DNA from: CAVYGM01 sp963768025
GTDB taxonomy: Bacteria; Bacteroidota; Bacteroidia; Cytophagales; Spirosomataceae
Length of the DNA stretch: 64,000 nucleotides
Reading direction: 5' to 3'
Assembly: GCA_963768025.1 (NCBI GenBank)
Contig: CAVYGM010000026.1
Span: 434,001-498,000 of the forward strand
The notes under the pieces are model-generated. The model was not told the DNA's origin and made no database searches. It saw only the letters and a program-made list of their open reading frames with translations. Made by a program: the position numbers and the translations under genes. Positions 28,562 to 37,767 of this stretch are shown here, in pieces; positions within the stretch are counted from its first letter, which is position 1; the number at the start of each line of letters is the position of its first letter.

Positions 28562-29683
28562 ATGTCCGAAGATCAACTTGCCATAATGTCTCTTGTGCGT
28601 ACCCCAGGAGTGGGGTCCATTACCATCAAACAACTGATCAGTTATTGCGGTGGGGCGGCCAATGTGTACAAAGCAGATTTTAAAAAGATCATCAAAACAC
28701 CGGGAGTTGGGGACAAAGTGGCCCGTGCCATCCAGCAAAAATCGGGTTGGAAGGAAGCTGAAAAAGAATGGGTACTTTGTGAACAGCAAGGAATCAACAT
28801 AATTTTCTACACGGACCATAACTACCCCAAACGACTGAAACCACTGTACGATTCTCCCGTCCTGCTATACTCCAAAGGTAAGATTGACTATAACACTGCG
28901 CGAACGGTGGGGATAGTGGGCACCAGAAAAATAACGGACTATGGCAAAGCGGTCACGGAGGCGATCGTCCGCGAGTTGGTTCCGTATTCACCGCTGTTGG
29001 TGAGCGGTTTGGCGTATGGAGTGGATATCACCGCCCACCGTGCCTGCCTCAAAAACGGATTGCCGACCCTGGGCGTTATGGCTAGTGGGGTAGATATCAT
29101 TTATCCCTCCGCGCACCAGCGAACCTCCCAAGACATGTTGGCAAATGGGGGTATCGTGACCGAAAATCCCCTGGGTACCAAACCAGACTTTATGCGGTTT
29201 CCGGCCAGGAACCGCATCATCGCCGGACTGAGCGATCTCACCATCGTGGTGGAATCAGCCCGTAAAAGTGGCAGCTTAATCACCGCCGAGTACGCCCAAA
29301 ACTACCATCGCGATGTGTACGCCGTGCCGGGTAACCTAGGTAATTCGTACTCGGAAGGATGCAACCAGTTAATTAAATCAAACAAAGCTTCCATTTTTAC
29401 TTCGGTGGAAGACATGGCACAAGATCTTAACTGGGTGATTGGGGAAACTAAAACTTCGATTGATACCGAAAATACAAAGTCAGGAAAAGCGTTAGTATTT
29501 GATGGGTTTACGCAGGAGGAAGGGCAGGTGTTGTCTTTGCTTAGGAATACCGGCGATATGCAAATAGACGAAATGAGTTGGCAAAGTGGGATTCAATTGG
29601 GCAAACTCGCGACCCTGTTGCTGAATCTGGAATTCCAGGGAATGGTAAAATCTTTGCCAGGTAAGAAGTACGCCTTGATTTAG
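28562..29683 (+). CDS. dprA: DNA-processing protein DprA
   Basis: DprA protects incoming single-stranded DNA during natural transformation and loads RecA. The 373-residue protein is started at the ATG at 28562 (MSEDQLAIMSLVRTPGVG); an upstream TTG at 28442 would add 40 residues of unlike character. It has an N-terminal SAM/HhH-like region, the Rossmann core (VGIVGTRKITDYGK, LVSGLAYGVDITAHRACL, IVTENPLG, SGSLITAEYA) and a C-terminal winged helix (ILSLLRNT-like, QSGIQLGKLATLLLNLEF). Confidence 0.95.
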   Translation: MSEDQLAIMSLVRTPGVGSITIKQLISYCGGAANVYKADFKKIIKTPGVGDKVARAIQQKSGWKEAEKEWVLCEQQGINIIFYTDHNYPKRLKPLYDSPVLLYSKGKIDYNTARTVGIVGTRKITDYGKAVTEAIVRELVPYSPLLVSGLAYGVDITAHRACLKNGLPTLGVMASGVDIIYPSAHQRTSQDMLANGGIVTENPLGTKPDFMRFPARNRIIAGLSDLTIVVESARKSGSLITAEYAQNYHRDVYAVPGNLGNSYSEGCNQLIKSNKASIFTSVEDMAQDLNWVIGETKTSIDTENTKSGKALVFDGFTQEEGQVLSLLRNTGDMQIDEMSWQSGIQLGKLATLLLNLEFQGMVKSLPGKKYALI

Positions 29684-29686
29684 AAT

Positions 29687-30325
29687 ATGATTGACTTCAC
29701 AGTAACGACATTAGAATTGATTCAGATGGGGGAGGGGCTTACCGTCGAGTTTAAACGTACGATTGATAGCCCCTATAAAATTGCAAAAACCCTGGTTTCC
29801 TTCGCCAATACCAGCGGGGGCATCCTGCTCATTGGAATAGCTGACAACCACTCCGCAGTAGGAATTACATCGGAACTGAGAGAACTGCAAAAGCTGGAAC
29901 GCGCTTGTGGTACTTTGATAGAAAAAGAGTTACTTATTCGCTACAAAACGGTTGAGCTTGGATTCAAAAAAATCCTGCGGGTGGAGATTGATGAAAGCGA
30001 AGAAAAACCCCACTACGCCATAAATGAAAAGGGGGAAAAGATAATCTACATCCGGAGTCGGGACAAATCTGTTCCGACCAATCGCCTGATGCTGCCGGGG
30101 GAGGGGGACTTCGATACGGACAAATTGCTAAACTCCCGGCCTGTCAAAAATCTCCTGCATTACTTAAAAAACAACGATTCCATTACGGAAAAAGAATTAT
30201 CAAAGCTCATTAATGTATCAGAAAAGCGGGCGACCAAACTCTTGGGTGAGCTAGAAGCCAAACATATCGTCCTCAAAAGAGGAAGCGGGAAAGCGGCTCA
30301 GTATAGCCTCAAACTCGTGAATTAA
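29687..30325 (+). CDS. AlbA_2 (Schlafen-type) ATP-binding domain protein with winged helix
   Basis: The 212-residue protein begins 3 bases after the dprA stop and so is probably co-transcribed. Its N-terminal AlbA_2 domain shows VEFKRTIDSPYKIAKTLVSFAN followed by GGILLIGIAD (shown as two parts; residues about 20-54). The middle has IYIRSRDKSVPTNR, and the C-terminal 60 residues form a winged helix (ITEKELSKLINVSEKRATKLL). It is probably a DNA-binding regulator. Its target is unknown, and adjacency to dprA is suggestive only. Confidence 0.82.
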   Translation: MIDFTVTTLELIQMGEGLTVEFKRTIDSPYKIAKTLVSFANTSGGILLIGIADNHSAVGITSELRELQKLERACGTLIEKELLIRYKTVELGFKKILRVEIDESEEKPHYAINEKGEKIIYIRSRDKSVPTNRLMLPGEGDFDTDKLLNSRPVKNLLHYLKNNDSITEKELSKLINVSEKRATKLLGELEAKHIVLKRGSGKAAQYSLKLVN

Positions 30326-30327
30326 AA

Positions 30328-30366
30328 AAATAGCAGGAAGCCAAATTTGGCCACCTGCTATTTGTA
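30328..30366. terminator. bidirectional hairpin terminator
   Basis: The stem AAATAGCAGG/CCTGCTATTT encloses a smaller GCCAAATTTGGC hairpin. A and T runs lie on both sides, between convergent genes. Confidence 0.8.
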
Positions 30367-30389
30367 AAGAAAGAGAGATTGAAGGCGAG

Positions 30390-30822
30390 TTATTGAATAC
30401 CCACTAACTCCAATTCAAAAGTCAAATCTTTACCGGCCAACGCGTGGTTTGCATCCAGCACCACGTAGTCATCGGCCACTTCTTTGATCACCACGGGTAC
30501 GACTTGACCGTTGCCTTCCTGATGCATATTCAGGGAGATACCCTCTTCCAGAGGAATATCAGCCGGGATTTGGGTACGATCAAAATGGATGAACAAATCT
30601 TCGTTAACTGGACCGTATGCCTCTTCACAGGGAATATGTATTGTTTTTTTATCACCAACTTCCATGCCGGTCACGCCGTCATCAAATCCTTTAATGACCT
30701 GACCGCTTCCCAACTGAAAGCACAACGGTTCGCGTCCGTTCGGAAGAATCAAAAAGTTGTCCGTCTGCAAGCGTGCCTTTGTAGTGAACCTGAACGTTAT
30801 CACCGGCTTGTGCTTTTTTCAT
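30390..30822 (-). CDS. FKBP-type peptidyl-prolyl isomerase, SlyD-like (one frameshift)
   Basis: The N-terminal frame MKKAQAGDNVQVHYKGTLAD runs to FDSSE. A second frame then continues GREPLCFQLGSGQVIKGFDD to a normal end. Removing one C near 30735-30745 joins them as FDSSEGREPL, the expected FKBP sequence. The IF/insert-in-flap region (AYGPVNEDLFIHFDRTQIP to VVPVVIKEV) makes it SlyD-like. It catalyses proline cis-trans isomerisation and acts as a cytoplasmic folding helper. The length after repair is 143 residues, short for SlyD because the His-rich tail is absent. Confidence 0.88.
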
Positions 30823-30887
30823 AGTAGATTTCTTTTTGAGAGATAATTTAAAGTAGGTAAACAACCAACCTAACCTAAATCGTTCAA

Positions 30888-32366
30888 TCAATAGGCCCGG
30901 GCAAAAACAACCCGCTGAGTCGAAGGCTTGCCGGAGTAAATGCAAACTCCTTCTTCTGTCACAGAATCAAGGGGTATGCAGCGGATGGTTGCTTTTGTTT
31001 CTTCCTTGATCTTTTCTTCGGTTTCGGAAGTGCCGTCCCAGTGCGCGTAAATAAAGCCCCCTTTGGAATCCAGAATCTCCTTAAATTCTTCATAGGAGTC
31101 GACCCGATGGGTATTGGCCTCCCGAAACGCCAGCGCTTTTTATAGATGGATTGCTGAATTATCGTCCAGCAAGGGCTTGAATATACTCGGCGATGCCCTC
31201 AGAAGGAACGGTTTCCTTGGTTTTGGTATCCCGGCGAGCTACTTCAACGGTGCCGTTTTCCAGATCGCGCACGCCCATCGCCAGCCGTACGGGAACACCC
31301 CGCAGTTCGTATTCGGCAAATTTATAGCCGGGTTTGTAGGCATCGCTATCGTCGTATTTTACGCTGATTCCCATCTTTTTAAGTTCTTTGCACCAGTCCT
31401 TCAGCCTTTTCACGGAAATCGTGGCAAGCTGCTCTTCATTCCGGTAAATCGGCACAATCACCACCTGGATCGGAGCCAGTTTTGGAGGCAATACCAGTCC
31501 GCTATCGTCCGAGTGTGCCATAATCAGCGCACCCATCAACCGGGTACTGACGCCCCAGGAGGTTCCCCATACGTATTCCAGCTTGCCATCTTTGTCCTGA
31601 AATTTTACATCAAATGCATTGGCAAAATTTTGTCCCAGAAAGTGCGAGGTGCCCGCCTGCAGGGCCTTTCCGTCCTGCATCAAGGCTTCGATGCAATAGG
31701 TATCTACGGCACCCGCAAATCGTTCGTTGGCCGTTTTTATACCTTTAATAACCGGCAGTGCCATCCACTCTTCGGCAAATGTGGCATACACGTCCAGCAT
31801 TTGCTCGGTTTCGGCAATGGCCTCCGCGGAGGTGGCATGGGCCGTGTGGCCTTCCTGCCAGAGGAATTCGGTGGTACGCAGGAATATGCGGGTGCGCATT
31901 TCCCAGCGCACGACGTTGGCCCATTGGTTGATCAGCAACGGAAGGTCGCGGTAGGATTGAATCCAGTTTTTGTAAGTGCTCCAGATTACCGTTTCGGAGG
32001 TCGGACGAACGATCAGTTCTTCTTCGAGTTTGGCGTCGGATCAACGATCACCCCTCCGCCGTTCGGGTCGTTCTTCAGCCGGTAATGTGTAACTACCGCA
32101 CACTCTTTGGCAAAACCTTCCACGTGGTCGGCTTCCTTGCTCAGATAGGATTTGGGGATAAACAAGGGAAAATAGGCATTGGTGTGACCAGTTTCCTTGA
32201 ACATATCGTCCAGGGCTCGCTGCATTTTTTCCCAGATCGAAAATCCGTATGGCTTAATGACCATACAACCTCGAACGGCTGAATTTTCGGCCAGATCGGC
32301 TCTTTTAACCAGTTCGTTGTACCATTCGGAGTAGTTTTCGCTTCGGGTGGGTAAGGCTTTACTCAT
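30888..32366 (-). CDS. proS: prolyl-tRNA synthetase, archaeal/eukaryotic type (at least two frameshifts)
   Basis: ProS charges tRNA-Pro. The N-terminus MSKALPTRSENYSEWYNELV starts at 32366. The class II core follows with RGCMVIKPYGFSIWE, a frame change near 32010-32045, then RPTSETVIW, the RTTEFLWQEGHTAHAT signature, AGTSHFLGQNF, WGTSWGVSTRLMGALIMAHSD, and the anticodon domain APIQVVIVPIY. A further frame change near 31145 leads to a C-terminus ending VVFARAY, the terminal Tyr expected of this type. The gene is essential, so the indels are almost certainly sequence errors. Confidence 0.93.
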
Positions 32367-32425
32367 AAAAAATTAGTGTTAAAAAAATGTATGACTTATT
32401 GTCAGTGTAAATAGGGGTATTTGGG

Positions 32426-32455
32426 TTGCAAAGATAGTTTTTTATGCTATATTTG
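32426..32455 (+). promoter_or_regulatory. candidate promoter for the Gly/Tyr-rich lipoprotein gene
   Basis: TTG (32426-32428), 19 bases, then TATATTTG (32448-32455), which fits the Bacteroidota consensus. It would give a leader of about 85 bases. A second TAnnTTTG match, TACTTTTG at 32536-32543, lies right against the ATG and has no partner. Confidence 0.5.
32429..32436 (-). promoter_or_regulatory. candidate -7 promoter element for proS
   Basis: On the reverse strand TATCTTTG (TAnnTTTG), 62 bases before the proS ATG. It overlaps the forward promoter at 32426-32455, so the two may compete. No -33 partner is seen. Confidence 0.35.
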
Positions 32456-32545
32456 TAATTATTAAAGTTCCGATAGCGTTTTATAATCAATTGGAACAGA
32501 AATTGTAATAATACTATTAGTACTCATAATAAACCTACTTTTGCC

Positions 32546-33817
32546 ATGACGACCCTTAAAAGCCTTGCTTATTTCTCGGTGGTTGCTATGTTTGGATCGT
32601 GGGGGTGTTCATCCAGCCAGCTTGCTTCGCGTTCGGGGGCTTCATACGACGATTTGTATGGATCCTCATCAGATGTCCAGGTGGCAAGGACTAACCCTTC
32701 CCAACGCGATAGCCGCTACGCTAATCCTGATTATCAGGGATCTTCCACTGCCTCACCAGACGGCCAAAATGCCGATTATTACGACGAGTCCTACCTGACT
32801 TCGCGTAATGTTCAGCGGCGGGTGTCGGATGACGTAGGATACAACGCCGGTTTCCGGGAAGGCTATAATGCCGGACAGGTAGCGGGCATTGACCCATTCT
32901 ATATGAATTCTATGCGCTATGGCTCTTACTGGCCTGGTGTAAATTCAGCTTTTGCTATGGGTTTCCAACTCGGTATTAACCGTTCGCTTCGCTTTGGATA
33001 TAGCCCCTTCGGAATGAATCCATATTCTTCTTTTGGTTATGGCTACGGTAATCCGTGGGGTTACTCAGGCATGGATGCCTTCGGTTACGATCCCTTTTAT
33101 GGGGGTGGATTGGCCTACGGGGGTTTCAACAGTCCCTTTGGCTATAACATGTACAATGGCTTTGGGTACGGAAATCCCTTCGGATACGGTGGGATGTACG
33201 GATACAATCCCTACTACGGAGGCTTCGGCAACCGGGTACTTGTGGTTAACAACTACGACAACGGAAACGTAAATCGTTCCTACGGACCTCGCTCTACCAC
33301 TAGCCGGAACAACGAAACCTACAACAGAGACTTCAACAATACCGTTCGTACCTCACGCAACAGTGGTGGTCGGGAAGGATACACGGAGAACTCAGCCGCT
33401 ACTACCAGCCGTGGCGCTAGTACTACCACGGATAGTTATTACGCACGTCCAAGGGCCAATAGCAGCGGAACGTACTACAATGGAAACAGCAACAGTCCAG
33501 CCAGAAGCGGTTATTCAACCAGATCCGCCGAAGGGACCACCAACTCGGAATACTATTCCAGCCCCCGTTCGAATAGCTCGAGTTACGGAGTAGGTACCAG
33601 TCGTTCATCCAGAAGCTATGGTACCGGCACTGAGTACAACACCAACCGTGGAAACACTACCTACGAAGCGCCCTCAAATCGCTCGTATGAGAATAATTCA
33701 AGAAGTTCTACGCCAACCTACAACAGTGGTTCATCCAGCCGAGGTAGCGTAAGTGCTCCCAGCAGTAGCCCATCGAGCGGAGCCTCTAGCGCCCCACGCT
33801 CACGTGGTCCACGCTAA
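32546..33817 (+). CDS. Gly/Tyr/Asn/Ser-rich lipoprotein of unknown function
   Basis: The 423-residue protein has a signal peptide with a likely lipidated cysteine at 21 (SWGCSSSQ). Residues about 95-115 read VGYNAGFREGYNAGQVAG. Residues about 150-235 are a run of FGYGYGNP, YGGGLAYGGF and GMYGYNPYYGG-type units rich in Gly, Tyr, Phe and Pro. Residues about 250-423 are Ser/Thr/Asn/Arg-rich and end in SRGPR. No enzymatic motif is seen. The composition suggests a surface-exposed structural or adhesive protein, which is inference. It is a single gene bounded by its own promoter and terminator. Confidence 0.75.
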   Translation: MTTLKSLAYFSVVAMFGSWGCSSSQLASRSGASYDDLYGSSSDVQVARTNPSQRDSRYANPDYQGSSTASPDGQNADYYDESYLTSRNVQRRVSDDVGYNAGFREGYNAGQVAGIDPFYMNSMRYGSYWPGVNSAFAMGFQLGINRSLRFGYSPFGMNPYSSFGYGYGNPWGYSGMDAFGYDPFYGGGLAYGGFNSPFGYNMYNGFGYGNPFGYGGMYGYNPYYGGFGNRVLVVNNYDNGNVNRSYGPRSTTSRNNETYNRDFNNTVRTSRNSGGREGYTENSAATTSRGASTTTDSYYARPRANSSGTYYNGNSNSPARSGYSTRSAEGTTNSEYYSSPRSNSSSYGVGTSRSSRSYGTGTEYNTNRGNTTYEAPSNRSYENNSRSSTPTYNSGSSSRGSVSAPSSSPSSGASSAPRSRGPR

Positions 33818-33847
33818 TTAAGTAAGAAAGCTTTGATCTGAAAATAT

Positions 33848-33886
33848 AAAGACCCTACAAAAAATCATATTTGTAGGGTCTTTCGT
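33848..33886 (+). terminator. hairpin terminator
   Basis: The 14-base stem AAAGACCCTACAAA/TTTGTAGGGTCTTT has an 8-base loop and is followed by TTTCGTTT. Confidence 0.85.
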
Positions 33887-33926
33887 TTAAATACTAGATT
33901 TTAAACCACTATCAGTTAACTCTACC

Positions 33927-35480
33927 ATGAAAATCACCTATAAGTTTCTACTAGCCATCCAGGGTCTATTCGTAGCGGTTTCTGCCCAGGCGCAGTACGC
34001 AGCGGATGCCTTTCGTTTTTCGGAAATAAACCAAACCGGTACCGCCCGCTTTCAGGGCGTAGGGGGTAACCACACTGCCCTCGGCGGCGATGCAAGTGCC
34101 ATCAGCGGGAATCCTGCCGGACTGGGATTTTATAACCGTTCGGAATTAAGTATTAGCCCGTCATTAAATTCTATTTCTTCCAGCAGTACCTACCTCAATC
34201 GGGTGACGACGGATGGAAAAATAAATCCGAACCTAACCCAGGCCTCGTTGGTCATTGCCGGTAGTCCGCAGAACTACAACCGGAAGTGGAAACGAACCTC
34301 CATCGGGGTGTCACTCAGCAGGCAGCAGTCTTTCCAAAACGTATTCTCCTACGCGGGTCGAAATAACCGGAGCGCGTACGTAGATGCCGTGGTAGACCGC
34401 GCCAATAATCGCAATATCTCCGCTGATGCCCTCGATCAGGAATTCGATCCCAATGGTCAGGTAGCATTCTCCACGGAGGGAGCCTTTTATCAACTTTACA
34501 TGATTAACCCTAGTACCGCCGTGGGGCCGCCCTACGTTCGGTACGATCGGGAAAGCCCCACCGACCAAACAGGTAGTTTTGAATCTACCGGTGCCCATAC
34601 CCAATGGAATTTTGCCTATGCCGGCAATTACGATGACCGCATCTATGTAGGAGCTTCCATTGGATTTAATAGAATCCGGTACGATTATTCTCACACCCTG
34701 CGGGATGAGTACGTAAACGGAAGGGTATTTAGAGCATCGGACCACATCGAAGATCTCAATGTGTCGGGCAATGGTGTAAATGCGACCTTCGGAATTATTT
34801 ACAAAGCCACCCCGGACTTGCAACTCGGAGCTTCCATTACCTCACCGACCTTTATGAGTGTAAGGGAAACATTTAACGAAGAGGCAAGTGTAGATGTGAT
34901 AGGAATACCCCAACAAGGGACCAACGGACAAACCACTTTTTTTGTGCCGGATGTTACCCAAATCGGCTTAGAACCAAATGATTTCGAGTACTCTATTACC
35001 AGCCCGCTACGGGCCTCGGGTGGCGTTACCTACTTTTTTGGCCAAAAGGGATTCCTGACGGGAACCGTCGAGTACGTCGGGTACAGAGGTATGAGGGTGA
35101 ATACCTCCACTCTTAGTGCCAACGACAATTCCGCTTTCCGAAACGAAAATCGCAGCGAAATTGAGGATACCTACGTGGGAGGAGTGAATGTACGAGCCGG
35201 CGGTGAAATACGCGCCGGTTCGTTCCGGGCTCGGGCCGGGCTAGCTTACCTGAGCGACCCCTATCGGATAAAGCTGGACGATATAGATCGCAGCAAGCTG
35301 CTTTTTTCGGGGGGAATCGGCTTCCGATCCGAACGCTTTTTCGCCGATGTGACGGCTATTTACAATACCTATACCTCAGCTTTTACGCCGTACGTACTTA
35401 ATAATCAAAATGATTTTGGTTCGGTGGAGATCAAAAATACGTCCATCAATGTCTTACTGACAATCGGTACGTTTTTCTGA
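33927..35480 (+). CDS. OmpP1/FadL-type outer-membrane transport protein
   Basis: The 517-residue protein has a signal peptide ending at AQAQ (about residue 22), then DAFRFSEINQTGTARFQGVGGNH and GGDASAISGNPAGLGFYNRSEL (residues quoted in parts; about 28-72), the N-terminal hatch-like motif of FadL-family barrels. Alternating beta-strand patterns run to the end, finishing LLTIGTFF with a terminal aromatic residue. FadL relatives move hydrophobic compounds across the outer membrane. The Bacteroidota branch is often labelled hemin receptor without proof. Confidence 0.8.
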   Translation: MKITYKFLLAIQGLFVAVSAQAQYAADAFRFSEINQTGTARFQGVGGNHTALGGDASAISGNPAGLGFYNRSELSISPSLNSISSSSTYLNRVTTDGKINPNLTQASLVIAGSPQNYNRKWKRTSIGVSLSRQQSFQNVFSYAGRNNRSAYVDAVVDRANNRNISADALDQEFDPNGQVAFSTEGAFYQLYMINPSTAVGPPYVRYDRESPTDQTGSFESTGAHTQWNFAYAGNYDDRIYVGASIGFNRIRYDYSHTLRDEYVNGRVFRASDHIEDLNVSGNGVNATFGIIYKATPDLQLGASITSPTFMSVRETFNEEASVDVIGIPQQGTNGQTTFFVPDVTQIGLEPNDFEYSITSPLRASGGVTYFFGQKGFLTGTVEYVGYRGMRVNTSTLSANDNSAFRNENRSEIEDTYVGGVNVRAGGEIRAGSFRARAGLAYLSDPYRIKLDDIDRSKLLFSGGIGFRSERFFADVTAIYNTYTSAFTPYVLNNQNDFGSVEIKNTSINVLLTIGTFF

Positions 35481-35495
35481 TTTTGAGGAACGAGT

Positions 35496-35534
35496 AAAAA
35501 AGGGGGTTGGCGCTTTGTCAACCCCCTTTTTTTA
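35496..35534. terminator. bidirectional hairpin terminator
   Basis: The 14-base stem AAAAAAGGGGGTTG/CAACCCCCTTTTTT lies between the convergent fadL-like and aroK genes and overlaps the aroK stop codon. Confidence 0.9.
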
Positions 35535-36038
35535 TAGGTAAGGAACCAGCAGGTTTGTCAACTGCCGCATGTTCAGGGACTCGTTGGTTACCGTAAAGTC
35601 AGCCTGCTCATAGAAGGGCAGTCTGACGGCTAACCGATTCCGTAGTTCGGTTTCGAGTTCTGTTACGCCGGAAAGCAAGGGGCGATCGTCCTGATTATGG
35701 GCGAGGATACGGGAAGCCAATTCTGCCGGGGCTACATCCAAGTAGATACTGACCCCATTATTTTTGATAAACTCCATATTGTCAAAGAAACAAGGAGCCC
35801 CACCTCCCGTGGCTACAACCAGCCAATGATCGGGTTTGGTGGCCTTCAGAATACGGCTTTCAACCTCCCGAAAATAGGCCTCTCCCTTTTCCCTGAAAAT
35901 CTCCGGAATGCTCTTTTTTTGATCACTTACGATCAACTGATCCAAATCCACGAATCGATAGCGGAGAGCCCGGGCTAGTTTTCTACCCAGCGTGGATTTG
36001 CCCGAGGAAGGCATACCGATCAGAAAAATATTCTTCAT
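35532..36038 (-). CDS. aroK: shikimate kinase
   Basis: This enzyme phosphorylates shikimate with ATP in the aromatic amino-acid pathway. The 168-residue protein has the P-loop GMPSSGKSTLGRKLA (residues 7-21), the DLDQLI shikimate-binding Asp region, FREVESRIL, the VVATGGGAP loop and the RPLL lid region. It is the last gene of a reverse-strand series DUF1599, BT_3928, aroK. Confidence 0.95.
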   Translation of the reverse strand: MKNIFLIGMPSSGKSTLGRKLARALRYRFVDLDQLIVSDQKKSIPEIFREKGEAYFREVESRILKATKPDHWLVVATGGGAPCFFDNMEFIKNNGVSIYLDVAPAELASRILAHNQDDRPLLSGVTELETELRNRLAVRLPFYEQADFTVTNESLNMRQLTNLLVPYL

Positions 36039-36062
36039 GAAGTGCTGGTTACTTTAAAAATC

Positions 36063-37162
36063 CTAGGGAGTACTCAGCTTATTCAAGACGTTCTCCGGGG
36101 TAGGAGTATCATTAAAATGCCATTTGCCCCTCACTACCCCCTTTTCCAACAACAGGATCCCCGGATTTGACCGGGAAATGGTTTTGAGTACGGTGGCATC
36201 GGCATAGTAATGCGGCACGCTCAACTGCTGGGATGCTTTAAATTGTTCGATGTCGGTTCCACTGGCCGACGTCAGGATAATCGTTTCGATGTTTTTACTT
36301 TTCACCTCTTTGATCAAACTCTTGATTTGGGGAAAAGCAGCCAGATTAAGGTCGTTCAGATTCTTGATTATGATGATTAGTTTATTTCCTTCAAAAGTTA
36401 CCTGCGTGAAATCCCCTTCGTCGTTCCAGGCGCGGTAATCCGTTATTTTGGGTTTTGCCTCCTCATTTAGCAATATCATCTCCTTGAAGACGAGGGTAGT
36501 ATCGGAGGGAAATTGGGTCAAACTCACTGGTCTTCCCCCCCCTTTTCAAATACGTACATATATTCCATGGGGGCCGAAGGTTTCATTTGTTCGGGAATAC
36601 TAGCTCCAACCCGGTAGGGGAGCAGATCCAGAATGGGCAAATGACGAATGGAATAAAAGGCGATCCCGAGGGAAGCAATCGTAGCCAGGGCCACGATCAG
36701 CCCCGTGGGATAGGACTTGAAAATTTTTCGTTTGTAGAGGATTACCAGAATAAGCACCAGCAGAATGATATCCTTGGTAAAGGAGGTCCAGGGTTTGAGT
36801 TTGATGGCATCCCCAAAACACCCGCAATCGGTTACTTTATTGAAATAGGCTGAGTAGAAGGTCAAAAAGGTAAAGAATAGGGTGATGATCAGTAGGAGCC
36901 AGGAGGTGGTTTTGGGTTTGTAGCCTACCAAGAGCGCTACCCCGAGTACGACTTCGGCGGCGGAGAGCGCCACCGAGAAGTAAAGCGCCAAGGGAACCAG
37001 GGCCATAAAAAAATCATGAAGTGCGGGGAGATCCAGAGCAAACACTTCAAAATATTCTTCCAGTTTTATTTGGGTACCTACCGGATCGTTCAGTTTGATC
37101 AGCCCCGAAAAAATAAACAAAGCCCCCACGAGGAATTTGGCAATTTTGGCTACTAGTTTCAT
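36063..37162 (-). CDS. BT_3928 family DoxX-like membrane protein (frameshift in a G8 tract)
   Basis: The first 212 residues hold four to five membrane segments, including FLVGALFIFSGLIKLNDP (DoxX-type start) and the cysteine pair DCGCFGDAIKL. The frame stops at FEKGGEDQ, and a second frame starts 4 bases earlier (GTG at 36527) and gives a 154-residue thioredoxin-like periplasmic part (IETIILTSASGTDIEQFK, SNPGILLLEKG). Known BT_3928 proteins join these two parts in one chain of about 360 residues. Reducing the G8 run (reverse strand, at 36535-36542) to seven restores EKGGKTSEFDP. A sequence error is likely, but a phase-variable tract or a genuine split is possible. Confidence 0.8.
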
Positions 37163-37186
37163 GAATTGTGGAAGACGATTTTTGGA

Positions 37187-37732
37187 TTAGTTGGTTTGCA
37201 GGCCATTCGACTTTATGAGGCAGAATACGGCGTAGTTGATGATATCCTGGTAACCCGACCTGACTCCTTCGGAGACCAGGGTAACGCCTTGGTTATCTTC
37301 TATCTGTTTGATCCTCAAAAGTTTCATCAGGATAATATCGGTCATGGAACTTACCCGCATTTCGCGCCAGGCCTCACCATAGTCATGGTTTTTATTAAAG
37401 AGTAGTTCCATCACTTCGTGTACCTGGCTGGTGTATAGCTCGGAAAGCGAGGTTAGATCGAGTTCTTGTGGTTCTTTTTGCAGGGCGATCTGGATGAGCG
37501 CCATCAGGCAGTAGTTGATGATCCCGACAAACTCCTCGGTGACCCCATCCTGTACTTTTTGACTACCTTTATCCTGAATTGTTCGGATACGTTGGGCTTT
37601 TATAAAAATTTGATCCGTAATGGACGGCAGGCGCAGGATTCGCCAGGAGGTACCATAATCCTTATTCTTATTTTCAAATAGATCACGGCAATGTTGTATG
37701 ATCAACTGATATTCGGCTTCGGTTGATTTCAC
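37187..37732 (-). CDS. DUF1599 protein (tandem nucleotide-modification-associated domain)
   Basis: The 181-residue protein contains two similar halves: CRDLFENKNKDYGTSWRILR with SITDQIFIKAQRIRTIQ, and MELLFNKNHDYGEAWREMR with SMTDIILMKLLRIKQIE. Each has the N-K-D-Y-G core of DUF1599. The role is unknown; comparative work places related domains near nucleotide metabolism. It heads the series leading to BT_3928 and aroK and is divergent from folP, with starts 35 bases apart. Confidence 0.85.
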   Translation of the reverse strand: MKSTEAEYQLIIQHCRDLFENKNKDYGTSWRILRLPSITDQIFIKAQRIRTIQDKGSQKVQDGVTEEFVGIINYCLMALIQIALQKEPQELDLTSLSELYTSQVHEVMELLFNKNHDYGEAWREMRVSSMTDIILMKLLRIKQIEDNQGVTLVSEGVRSGYQDIINYAVFCLIKSNGLQTN

Positions 37733-37767
37733 TGGGTAGAGTTGATTCTGATGCTGACTTTAAAACG

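Noticed and set aside
31114..32085. Forward open frame of 323 codons opposite proS
   Set aside because: It is the antisense shadow of proS, whose class II synthetase motifs are clear on the reverse strand.
32536..32543. TACTTTTG right before the lipoprotein ATG as the main promoter
   Set aside because: It has no -33 partner and would start transcription at the ATG; the site at 32426-32455 fits better.
36063..36527. A separate thioredoxin-like gene after the DoxX-like gene
   Set aside because: Homologues carry both parts in one chain, and one base in a G tract explains the split, so I merged them; a true split remains possible.
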